From contig PXRG01000029.1 of NCBI GenBank assembly GCA_003021105.1, forward strand, positions 1 through 60,166: DNA of 60,166 nt. The letters run 5' to 3'. The translations under genes were made by a program, and so were the position numbers. The stretch comes from Halobacteriales archaeon QS_1_68_17 (GTDB lineage Archaea > Halobacteriota > Halobacteria > Halobacteriales > Haloarculaceae). Below are positions 9,001-15,451 of this stretch, one piece after another. The notes beneath the pieces were generated by a model. The model saw only the letters and a program-made list of their open reading frames with translations. It was not told where the DNA came from and searched no databases. Numbering within the stretch: position 1 is the first letter of the stretch; every line of letters begins with the position of its first letter.

Positions 9001-9386
9001 TACCCGTCGGCCGGCGGGCTGTAATCGAGGACCGTCACCCCGCCGAGCGTGAGGGCGTCGGGATGGAAGCGGCCGTCCGGCGAGTGGTAGCCGGCCGCCT
9101 CCAGCGTCGCGGAGGCGACCGCTTGGTCTTCCGCCCGGATCGGCATCGCCGCGGCCACCGATTCGACGGCGTGATCCGCGCAGTAGACGTCCTGGAGTTC
9201 CCAGCTGTGTCCCTCGTAGCAGGTGACGCCCACGACCACGGGATCACCGACGGTCAGTCGGTCGTTCTCGCACTGCCCGCATCGCACCGTCCCGTCGGTC
9301 ACGTCATGCGAGACGGACAGGCTCTCGACGACCAGTCCCGTCAGCGCGCGGATCAGGTCCCGGTCACTCCGTTCGCGGGTCGGCAT
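8997..9386 (-). CDS. Hypothetical haloarchaeal protein with a CxxC knuckle
   Basis: 129 residues starting [20 protein letters not shown]. There is a CGQC knuckle near residue 37, a [11 protein letters not shown] segment near 55-65 and CADH near 70, so four Cys/His positions could bind one zinc ion. No TM segment or signal. I do not recognise the family. It converges on the M24 gene and diverges from tyrA with a gap of about 100 nt. Confidence 0.6.
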   Translation of the reverse strand: MPTRERSDRDLIRALTGLVVESLSVSHDVTDGTVRCGQCENDRLTVGDPVVVGVTCYEGHSWELQDVYCADHAVESVAAAMPIRAEDQAVASATLEAAGYHSPDGRFHPDALTLGGVTVLDYSPPADGY

Positions 9387-9485
9387 CGCTCCCGCTTATG
9401 GGCCTGACTCTCTTAGTGGTTCGTCTCCCAGAATGGTATCCTCCGGAGCGAACCGCTTTTGAGCCGCCACCGGCTATCCCGGGCC

Positions 9486-10247
9486 ATGGATCTGCTGGTC
9501 GTGGGTGCCGGCGCGATGGGGCGGTGGTTCGCCGCGGCCGTCGCCGACGGGAGCGCGGACCCGGTGGCGGTCGCGTTCGCCGACGCCGATCCGGCCGCCG
9601 CGAAGGCGGCAGCCGACGAGGTGGGGGGCAGCGTGGTAGACGAGGCCGGCGACGACCGGTTCGACGCGGTCTGCGTGGCGGTGCCGATCCCGGCGGCCGC
9701 GTCGGCCGTCGAGTCGTACGCGCCGCGGGCGCGGCGGGCGATGCTCGACGTGACGGGGAGCATGGCCGATCCCGTGGCGGCGATGCGCGGGGCGGCCCCG
9801 GACCGCGAGCGCGTCAGCCTCCACCCGCTTTTCGCCCCGGAGAACGCCCCGGGAAACGTCGCGGTCGTGGCCGACGATCCCGGCCCGGTCTCGGACGCGA
9901 TCAGGGCCGCCCTCGAAACACGGGGCAATCGCCTCTTCGAGACGAGTGCCGCGGAACACGACCGGACGATGGAGACCGTCCAGGCCGGTGCCCACGCGGC
10001 AGTGCTCGCGTTCGGCCTGGCCGCCGACGACGTGCCCGACGAGTTCCAGACCCCGGTCTCGGAGGCACTCTTCGACGTGCTCCGGCAGGTGACCGGCGGC
10101 GACCCCCGCGTCTACGCTGACATCCAGCAGACCTTCGACGGTGCGGCCGACGTGGCGGCCGCCGCTCGCCGTGTCGCGGACGCCGACGGCGAGACGTTCG
10201 AGCGGCTCTACGAGGAAGCCAGACCCGGGACGGGGCCGCCCCGATGA
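9486..10247 (+). CDS. tyrA: Prephenate/arogenate dehydrogenase
   Basis: 253 residues. A Rossmann nucleotide-binding start (VVGAGAMGRWFA, residues 4-15) and the SLHPLFAP and PGNVAVVADDPG segments fit the TyrA family, which oxidatively decarboxylates prephenate on the way to tyrosine. It is shorter than bacterial bifunctional forms and has no chorismate mutase or ACT domain; the mutase is a separate gene at 13574-13879. Start at MDLLVVGAG, position 9486. The next gene overlaps by 4 nt (ATGA), so the two are translationally coupled. Confidence 0.88.
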   Translation: MDLLVVGAGAMGRWFAAAVADGSADPVAVAFADADPAAAKAAADEVGGSVVDEAGDDRFDAVCVAVPIPAAASAVESYAPRARRAMLDVTGSMADPVAAMRGAAPDRERVSLHPLFAPENAPGNVAVVADDPGPVSDAIRAALETRGNRLFETSAAEHDRTMETVQAGAHAAVLAFGLAADDVPDEFQTPVSEALFDVLRQVTGGDPRVYADIQQTFDGAADVAAAARRVADADGETFERLYEEARPGTGPPR

Positions 10248-11644
10248 ACGCGGCGCAACGCGACCGGGTGCTCGACAACGCGAGGTACCTCCGCGAGGTG
10301 CGACCGGTCGATCCAGCGGAAATCCACGAGTACGTCCCGGGACAGCCACACCCGGCCGCGGTCGCCAGGGTGTTGCGCGAGGCGGCCGTCGACCTCGGAC
10401 TGGTCGAACGCGACGACGGGACGTTCGTCCCGGTCGAGGACGGTCCCGTATCGGTCCCGTTCGCGGGCGTGGAGCGACTTCCGGAGGCGTACGGGCGCGT
10501 CCTGGAGGACCTGCTGGTCGACCGGTTCGGTCCCGGATGGCCGGCGGGCGAGTCCGGCGACCGCCTCCGGGCACGCATCCGGGAGATCAAGGCCCTGTAC
10601 CACCGCGGCGGGTCGGTCAGCTACGACGACCTCACCGCGCTGGCCTACGCACTCTATCACCTCCCGGACTACTACGCCGCCGCACAGTACGTCCTGGCGG
10701 ACCTGATCGAGGACGGACTGCTCGACCGACGCCTCCGGGTACTCGACGTCGGTGCGGGCGTCGGCGGCCCGGCGCTGGGGCTCCACGATCTGCTGCCAGC
10801 GGACGCACTCGTCGACTACCGCGCCGTCGAACCCGCGGCCGCGGCGGACCTGCTCGACGCGCTCCTGGCCGAGACCGGCCGGAACTTTCACGCCTCGATC
10901 CACCGCGAGACGGCGGAGTCGTTCGACCCCGGCGCGGAGTACGACCTGATCGTATTCGCCAACGTCCTGAGCGAACTCGCCGACCCCGCCGCGGTCGTCG
11001 ACCGCTACCTCGACGCTCTCGCCGCCGACGGGTTGGTAGTCGCGCTCGCGCCGGCCGACCGGAACACGGCCGTCGGCCTCCGGGACGTAGAGCGGGCGGT
11101 CGCGGGCGACGACGGCGCGACCGTGTACGCCCCGACCGTCCGGCTCTGGCCGGGCGAGTCGCCGGCCGGCGAGTGCTGGTCGTTCGACGTCCGGCCAGAC
11201 CTCGCGGTGCCGGGGTTCCAGCGACGGCTGGACGAGGCGGGTGACGGCGACGGCGAGTTCGTCAACGCCGACGTCCAGTACGCCTTCTCGATCCTGCGCA
11301 CCGACAGTCGGCGGCGCATCGAGTACGTGCCCGATCCGGACCGGACAGCGAAGATGGCCGAGACGGAACGCCACGTCACCGAGCGGATCGACCTGGCGGC
11401 GATCAAGCTGAGCCACGACCTCGGGGACGGCGACAACGCCGTCTACCTCGTCGGCGACGGGAGCGAACGGGTCGACCACTTCGCGGTGCTGACCCGGCCG
11501 TCGGCGCTCAACGAACCGCTCCGGACGGCCGACTACGGCGACCTGCTCGCCTTCGAGAACGTCCTGGTGCTGTGGAACGACGACGATGGCGCGTACAACC
11601 TGGTCGTCGACGGGGAGACGGTCGTCGAGCGGGTTCCGGCGTGA
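10244..11644 (+). CDS. Rsm22-like small ribosomal subunit methyltransferase
   Basis: 466 residues. An N-terminal helical region (1-160) leads into a SAM-dependent methyltransferase core with motif I VLDVGAGVGGPALGL at about residues 165-180 and a YDLIVFANVLSEL segment near 230. The layout (YHLPDYYAAAQYVLADLI just before motif I) is that of the Rsm22 family linked to small-subunit assembly. The C-terminal 130 residues (from about position 340) are a separate module, possibly RNA-binding. Coupled to tyrA by a 4-nt overlap, although the functions are unrelated. Confidence 0.78.
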   Translation: MNAAQRDRVLDNARYLREVRPVDPAEIHEYVPGQPHPAAVARVLREAAVDLGLVERDDGTFVPVEDGPVSVPFAGVERLPEAYGRVLEDLLVDRFGPGWPAGESGDRLRARIREIKALYHRGGSVSYDDLTALAYALYHLPDYYAAAQYVLADLIEDGLLDRRLRVLDVGAGVGGPALGLHDLLPADALVDYRAVEPAAAADLLDALLAETGRNFHASIHRETAESFDPGAEYDLIVFANVLSELADPAAVVDRYLDALAADGLVVALAPADRNTAVGLRDVERAVAGDDGATVYAPTVRLWPGESPAGECWSFDVRPDLAVPGFQRRLDEAGDGDGEFVNADVQYAFSILRTDSRRRIEYVPDPDRTAKMAETERHVTERIDLAAIKLSHDLGDGDNAVYLVGDGSERVDHFAVLTRPSALNEPLRTADYGDLLAFENVLVLWNDDDGAYNLVVDGETVVERVPA

Positions 11645-11692
11645 GCCGGCGGCAGGCGGTGGGCTTTTGCGCCGGCCGGCCCACCCCGGGGT

Positions 11693-12478
11693 ATGGGCGA
11701 GCTGGAGGTCCTGTTGACTAACGACGACGGTATCGAGAGCACGGGATTCCGCGCGCTGTACGACGCGCTCTCGGGGATCGGTGACGTGACGGCGGTCGCT
11801 CCGGCGGCCGATCAGAGCGCGGTGGGACGGGCGATGTCGAACTGCGTGGGCGTCCGCGAGCACGAACTCGGCTACGCCATCGACGGGACGCCCTCGGACT
11901 GTGTCGTCGCGGGGCTCCAGGCGCTGTTGCCCGACGCCGACCTCGTGGTCTCCGGCTGTAACCGCGGGGCGAACCTCGGGGCGTACGTCCTCGGCCGGTC
12001 GGGAACCGTCAGCGCCGCCGTCGAGGCGGCCTTCTTCGACGTGCCGGCCATCGCCGTCTCGCTGTACGTCCCCGCGCCGGAGGACGTCACCTGGTCCGAC
12101 CGCGAGGTCGCCTACGAGCACTACGCGGAAGCGACCAGGGCCGCGAAGTACCTCGCGGAACACGCCCTAGGGGCTGGCGTCTTCGACCGGGCCGACTACA
12201 TCAACGTCAACGCCCCGATGCCCGACGACGGGCCGGCAGAGATGGTCATCACGGAACCTTCCCACGCCTACCTGATGGACGCGACCCGCGAGGACGGCGA
12301 GATCACGCTCCACGACCGCATCTGGGAGCGCATGGCCGAGGGCGACATCCCGGACCCCGAGGGAACCGACCGCCGGGCAATCGTCGACGGCCACGTCAGC
12401 GTCTCGCCGCTGACGGCCCCGCACTCGACCGAACGACACGAGGCCCTCGACGCGCTGGCAGAGACCTATCCCACATGA
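11693..12478 (+). CDS. surE: 5'/3'-nucleotidase SurE
   Basis: 261 residues. SurE removes phosphate from nucleoside monophosphates and needs a divalent metal. Seen: LLTNDDGIES at residues 7-16 (Asp-Asp metal ligands), APAADQSAVGRAMS (Ser/Asn region), IDGTPSDCV and VVSGCNRGANLG (Asn metal ligand). Length is normal. A TTTTG element near 11664-11669 lies at the right distance for a leaderless start at 11693. The stop codon is part of ATGA, whose ATG belonged to the now broken next gene. Confidence 0.93.
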   Translation: MGELEVLLTNDDGIESTGFRALYDALSGIGDVTAVAPAADQSAVGRAMSNCVGVREHELGYAIDGTPSDCVVAGLQALLPDADLVVSGCNRGANLGAYVLGRSGTVSAAVEAAFFDVPAIAVSLYVPAPEDVTWSDREVAYEHYAEATRAAKYLAEHALGAGVFDRADYINVNAPMPDDGPAEMVITEPSHAYLMDATREDGEITLHDRIWERMAEGDIPDPEGTDRRAIVDGHVSVSPLTAPHSTERHEALDALAETYPT

Positions 12479-12718
12479 CTGGTCGCGTCGTCGGCTCCCC
12501 CGCCCTCCGTCCGGTCGGCCGCCATCCGGACGACTGCCGTCCTGCCGATCGCCATCCGATCGGCTGTCGAGGGGGCCGTCCGGTCCGCGCTCGGGTTCGG
12601 CCGGATCTTCGAGACGCCGAGTTTCCGCTGGGGGCTGACCGTCATCGCCGCGGCCACGAGCCTCCCGGACGCCTTCGTCAGTGTCCGGGCCGCCAAGGCC
12701 GACGCCGACGTGAGCGTC
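12475..12718 (+). pseudogene. Sodium/calcium exchanger fragment
   Basis: An ATG at 12475 overlaps the surE stop, but the recognisable sequence is in another frame: from 12521 it reads AIRTTAVLPIAIRSAVEG, then FRWGLTVIAAATSLPDAFVS and VRAAKADADVSV. The motif LT-IAAATSLPD-FVSV is the hallmark alpha-repeat of CaxA-type sodium/calcium antiporters, which normally continue with ANVLGSN. Here homology stops at 12718, where sequence of an antisense vapC gene begins. The N-terminal part, the rest of the C-terminal half and the frame are lost. This is a non-functional remnant. Confidence 0.75.
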
Positions 12719-12813
12719 AAGAGATCGGGTTCGAGCGTAACGATGAGTTCGCGGGTTTTCGAGTCTGCGATGAGTGCGGAGATGACGACGTTGGCATCGA
12801 CGACCAGCTTCAT
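12719..12813 (-). pseudogene. vapC: vapC PIN-domain toxin, truncated after about 32 residues
   Basis: The start MKLVVDANVVISALIADS carries the first PIN-domain acidic residue (Asp6) and is followed by TRELIVTLEPDLLT. The normal PIN protein needs about 130 residues and three or four acidic residues; here the frame runs at 12718 into antisense exchanger sequence with no PIN similarity. The toxin is therefore dead. It lies 9 nt downstream of vapB, the usual antitoxin-first order. Confidence 0.8.
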
Positions 12814-12822
12814 CCGCCGAGA

Positions 12823-13053
12823 TTACTCCGGCTCTTCTTCGACGCGTTTGCGTGCGCTTTCGTTGATTTTGTCAGCGATGTCGGCGACGTCACTCTCGGT
12901 GAGTTCGCTATTGGACGTAAGCTCGTCCATCACTTCAAGCGACTCGATTTTCTTCTGGATTGCCTGTCGCGTAACCTCACTCCAGTTGATCTCCGGGTGC
13001 TTCTCCATTCGCTCTTTGAGGTCGTCGTCGACGTTGACCGTGATCGTGGGCAT
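12823..13053 (-). CDS. vapB: VapB-type ribbon-helix-helix antitoxin (orphaned)
   Basis: 76 residues. The start MPTITVNVDDDLKERMEKHP is a ribbon-helix-helix strand and helix, then NWSEVTRQAIQKKIE; the C-terminal half is acidic and would wrap the toxin. This family binds its toxin and its own promoter. The toxin gene downstream is truncated, so only the DNA-binding role can remain. A palindrome at 13070-13085, 17 nt before the start, is the likely operator. The region is AT-richer than its surroundings, suggesting acquisition. Confidence 0.85.
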   Translation of the reverse strand: MPTITVNVDDDLKERMEKHPEINWSEVTRQAIQKKIESLEVMDELTSNSELTESDVADIADKINESARKRVEEEPE

Positions 13054-13069
13054 ACAGAGAACTATGAAT

Positions 13070-13085
13070 ACACAGAATACTGTGT
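13070..13085. promoter_or_regulatory. Inverted-repeat operator upstream of vapB
   Basis: ACACAG and CTGTGT are perfect inverted arms separated by AATA. The site is centred about 25 nt before the vapB start, so it overlaps the expected promoter and fits autoregulation by the antitoxin. Confidence 0.65.
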
Positions 13086-13218
13086 TTTTCGGTGTAGCTG
13101 GCTCGAAACCTCCCTTGGCTCAGCGTGGTTCTCGTTTCCGAGAGAACTCACGACTGACAAGACGATTCCAACCGCAGACAAAGGTGGTGGACTGTAGACC
13201 GTAATATCCCCACTCTCG

Positions 13219-13253
13219 GGATTCCTCCGTCTTCAAGCGGAGGAGGATGTCAA
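13219..13253 (+). mobile_element. IS200/IS605-like right-end remnant
   Basis: The sequence has a stem CCTCCG (13224-13229) / CGGAGG (13238-13243), preceded by GGGATT and followed by AGGATGTCAA. A hairpin followed by AGGATGTCAA is what I recall at the right ends of haloarchaeal TnpB/IS1341-type elements. No tnpA or tnpB frame is present nearby, so only the end survives. The call rests on memory of the motif and not on alignment. Confidence 0.5.
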
Positions 13254-13310
13254 TTCCGAACGATAGAACAACAGCCGGCAGAAGAATTGACGTCCCAACC
13301 GCAAACATAT

Positions 13311-13363
13311 GGCCTAAAAGACCCGATTTCGGCTACCTACTCTCTCTGCTCTACTTTGTTCAG
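13311..13363 (-). repeat. Degenerate duplicate of the aroQ 3' end
   Basis: This 53-bp stretch matches 13552-13606. The first 28 positions share 24 identities, and the last part (gctctac-ttgttcag) nearly all. Read on the minus strand it encodes LNKVEQRE followed by TAG, against LNKVEQREKR and stop in the true aroQ. Similarity ends at the Leu codon. It is a displaced gene end, as left by site-specific integration or by recombination with a divergent copy. Confidence 0.8.
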
Positions 13364-13573
13364 GTGGCTGAAATTCGTAACAGATTCGCGCAAAATCAAT
13401 CCGTTTCGTCGAATTCAGGCATGCGAAATCGAGCGACAGAGACGATCTCGTTGGTTCCGGGGACGGCTGTGGAACTGTGTTGTGGTTCACCGATCGAAGA
13501 ACGAAAGAGCAGTTACCGGAAGAAGAGTAGAAGCGTCGGACGGGTATAGAGGGCCTGAAACGCCCTATTTCGG

Positions 13574-13879
13574 CTACCTTTTTTCCCGCTGCTCTACCTT
13601 GTTCAGTTCGATGAGCAGCCGGAAGATGGCCTTCACGAGGTTGGCGTCGACGTCGAACCGTTCGGCGTTTTCGCCGGCCCGCTCCATCACCATCTGTTCC
13701 TGTTCCTGGTCGGTCGTCGGCAGGCCCTGCTCGTCCTTGACGGCCGCGATGGTGTCGGCGACGTAGGTCCGCTGGGCGATCAGTTCGACGATTTCGCGGT
13801 CGATGCTCCGGATCTCGTCGCGGAGCTCGTCCAAGCTCATGTCGTCCGGGCTCCGCCTGTCTGTGTCGTCGTGAGCCAT
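13574..13879 (-). CDS. aroQ: Chorismate mutase (AroQ class)
   Basis: 101 residues, all helical. It converts chorismate to prephenate, feeding tyrA. Seen: LRDEIRSIDREIVELIAQR (helix 1 with catalytic Arg), VADTIAAVKDEQGLP (catalytic Lys) and LVKAIFRLLIELNK. I took the ATG at 13879, which has GGGAG 5 nt upstream and overlaps aroK by 43 nt. An internal ATG at 13840 would give a 4-nt ATGA overlap with the aroK stop and is the alternative. It is in an operon with aroK. Confidence 0.92.
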   Translation of the reverse strand: MAHDDTDRRSPDDMSLDELRDEIRSIDREIVELIAQRTYVADTIAAVKDEQGLPTTDQEQEQMVMERAGENAERFDVDANLVKAIFRLLIELNKVEQREKR

Positions 13880-14691
13880 ATGTCTCCCTGTCTCTCGTCC
13901 CAGGTGGTTCGTAGCTGTTCGAGCGGGTCGCGGTCGCCGACCGCGACGAAACTCGGGCCGGTCCCCGACAGCGACACCCCGTCGGCGCGGGGCATCGCCT
14001 CGATCAGCGGTTCGGTCGGGAACTCCAGGGCGGCACAGAACGCCAGCCCGTTGACGGTCATCGCGCGGCCGAACGCGCCGTCTTCGGCGAGGTCCGCGGC
14101 GAGGTCGGCCATGGGCGCGACCTGCCGGCACCGCTCGACGTCGGCGTCGGCGCTGTAGGCGCGCTCGGGCGGGGTCCACACCAGCACGTCCCAGTCGACC
14201 TCGCCGCGTGCCAGGAGTTCGTCGCGGTCGTTGTCGGTGACGGTGACGCCCCCGAGCATGCTCGCGCTGGCGTCGTCGAACGCGCCGGTGACGGTCACCC
14301 CGACGTCGCGGGCCGCCATCACCCCGAGGCGGGCGGCGTCCTCGTGGGTCATCCGGTCGCCCGCTTCGAGGGCGTCCAGCGTCGCAAGCACGGTCGCGTT
14401 GGCGGCGGCGCTCGAGCTTTTCAGCCCCGCGGCCATCGGCACCTCGCTCTCGGTCCGGACCCGGCCGCCCTCTTCGGCCCCGTGGGCGTCGACCACCAGT
14501 TCGACGCAGCGTTCGATCAGGCGCGTGTCGGCGTCCGGCGCGTCCGCGATTTCGCCCTCGATCCCGTCGGCGTCGGGATCGAGTTCGACCGTCGCGGTCG
14601 TGTACGCGTCGATGGCGAACGCCGACCCCCTGGCGTTTGCGAGCGCGTTCAGGACTGTCCCCGCGGCTGGTGCCTCGGCCCGACCTTCCAT
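13837..14691 (-). CDS. aroK: Shikimate kinase, archaeal GHMP type
   Basis: 284 residues. It phosphorylates shikimate with ATP but belongs to the GHMP kinase superfamily, unlike the bacterial P-loop enzyme. Seen: the ATP-binding PMAAGLKSSSAAANATVLATL at about residues 83-103 (core GLKSSSAAAN), the N-terminal GSAFAIDAYTTA and the C-terminal GVSLSGTGPSFVAVG glycine motif. Start at MEGRAEAPAAGTVLNAL; the frame extends upstream as low-quality sequence. It leads a two-gene operon with aroQ. Confidence 0.93.
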   Translation of the reverse strand: MEGRAEAPAAGTVLNALANARGSAFAIDAYTTATVELDPDADGIEGEIADAPDADTRLIERCVELVVDAHGAEEGGRVRTESEVPMAAGLKSSSAAANATVLATLDALEAGDRMTHEDAARLGVMAARDVGVTVTGAFDDASASMLGGVTVTDNDRDELLARGEVDWDVLVWTPPERAYSADADVERCRQVAPMADLAADLAEDGAFGRAMTVNGLAFCAALEFPTEPLIEAMPRADGVSLSGTGPSFVAVGDRDPLEQLRTTWDERQGDIWLTTTQTGGARTT

Positions 14692-14791
14692 CGTTGGTTG
14701 CTCTCCCACCTCGGTACTTACAGGTGACGGTTGCGGCCGCCCGGCGGGCCGGAACGGCGGCCTTTTCAGCGCCGGTTCCGAACCGGCAGGC

Positions 14792-15205
14792 ATGTCCGCA
14801 CGGAACGACGTCCCCCCCGATACGCTCCAGGTGTCGCTCCAAGAGAGCGGCATCGAGGTGGAGTACACGGACGGGCGGGCGGTCTTCTACCGCGGCGTCC
14901 CGGAGAAAGTCGAGGACAGCGTCACGACGGCACCCGGGAAGGAGGTCCACGTGCTCGTGACCGACGACACCGAAACCGAGGGCGTGCTGGTGTACGTCAA
15001 CGACCTGCGAACGCACGACGACATCCTCGAATCGACCGGCGTCGGCCGCGTCATGCTCGACGACGGCGAGGAGACGACGGTGTTCCCCGGCGTGACGGTC
15101 GCGTCGGGGGCCTACCGCGTGACCGTCGAGGCCGGCGACGTCGACGGACGGGTGTTCGTCTTCGAGGAGGACGAGATGGGCGAGCGGTCGTACGAACTCG
15201 TGTAG
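14792..15205 (+). CDS. Conserved haloarchaeal protein (DUF5796-like)
   Basis: 137 residues, predicted all-beta and acidic: TLQVSLQESGIEVEYTDGRA, then VFYRGVPEKVED, VHVLVTDDTETEGVLVYVN and VFPGVTVASGAYRVTVEAG. I recall this pattern as the haloarchaeal DUF5796 family of unknown function. It is cytoplasmic, divergent from aroK and ends directly against the convergent zinc-finger gene. The start at MSARNDVPPD follows a TTTTCAGCG element about 27 nt upstream. Confidence 0.7.
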   Translation: MSARNDVPPDTLQVSLQESGIEVEYTDGRAVFYRGVPEKVEDSVTTAPGKEVHVLVTDDTETEGVLVYVNDLRTHDDILESTGVGRVMLDDGEETTVFPGVTVASGAYRVTVEAGDVDGRVFVFEEDEMGERSYELV

Positions 15206-15340
15206 TCACTGGATGTAGGAGGGGTCCTCGGCGTCGCAGTTGCCCTCGTGCTGGCTCGCGTCGCCCTGGTCGTCGAACAACAGCCCGCACTTCTCGCATT
15301 TGTACCAGGTCATGTCGTCGCGTTCCGTTTTCACGACCAT
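15206..15340 (-). CDS. Small zinc-finger protein (DUF7128-like)
   Basis: 44 residues (MVVKTERDDMTWYKCEKCGL...). CEKC and a later HEGNC give a C2HC zinc site, with an acidic tail. Haloarchaea carry many such tiny zinc proteins and none of this type has a known function. Start at the ATG at 15340; a second Met is ten codons in. Confidence 0.7.
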   Translation of the reverse strand: MVVKTERDDMTWYKCEKCGLLFDDQGDASQHEGNCDAEDPSYIQ

Positions 15341-15451
15341 ACCGGAGCATGCGGCGCGAACCGACAAAGGAGTTTCCGTGCCACGGTTTCTCGCCGCCGG
15401 GGGCGTCCGTCGAGAGGAACGCTGAAGGGTGTCCCACGCCAAGACGCCGTC

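Larger units (their letters stand above)
13054..13573. other. Gene-free accessory scar downstream of aroQ
   Basis: No convincing gene. The stretch holds the vapB operator (13070-13085), an IS200/IS605-like hairpin end (13219-13253) and a degenerate second copy of the aroQ 3' end (13311-13363). It is visibly AT-richer than the flanking genes. A 62-codon frame on the minus strand (13120-13308) overlaps the hairpin and has no recognisable domain, so I did not call it. Confidence 0.7.

Noticed and set aside
12466-12813. A 115-codon PIN-domain toxin
   Set aside because: Only about the first 32 codons are PIN sequence; the remainder is the antisense of an exchanger fragment.
13120-13308. A 62-codon minus-strand gene
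   Set aside because: It overlaps the IS-like hairpin and has no homology that I can recognise.
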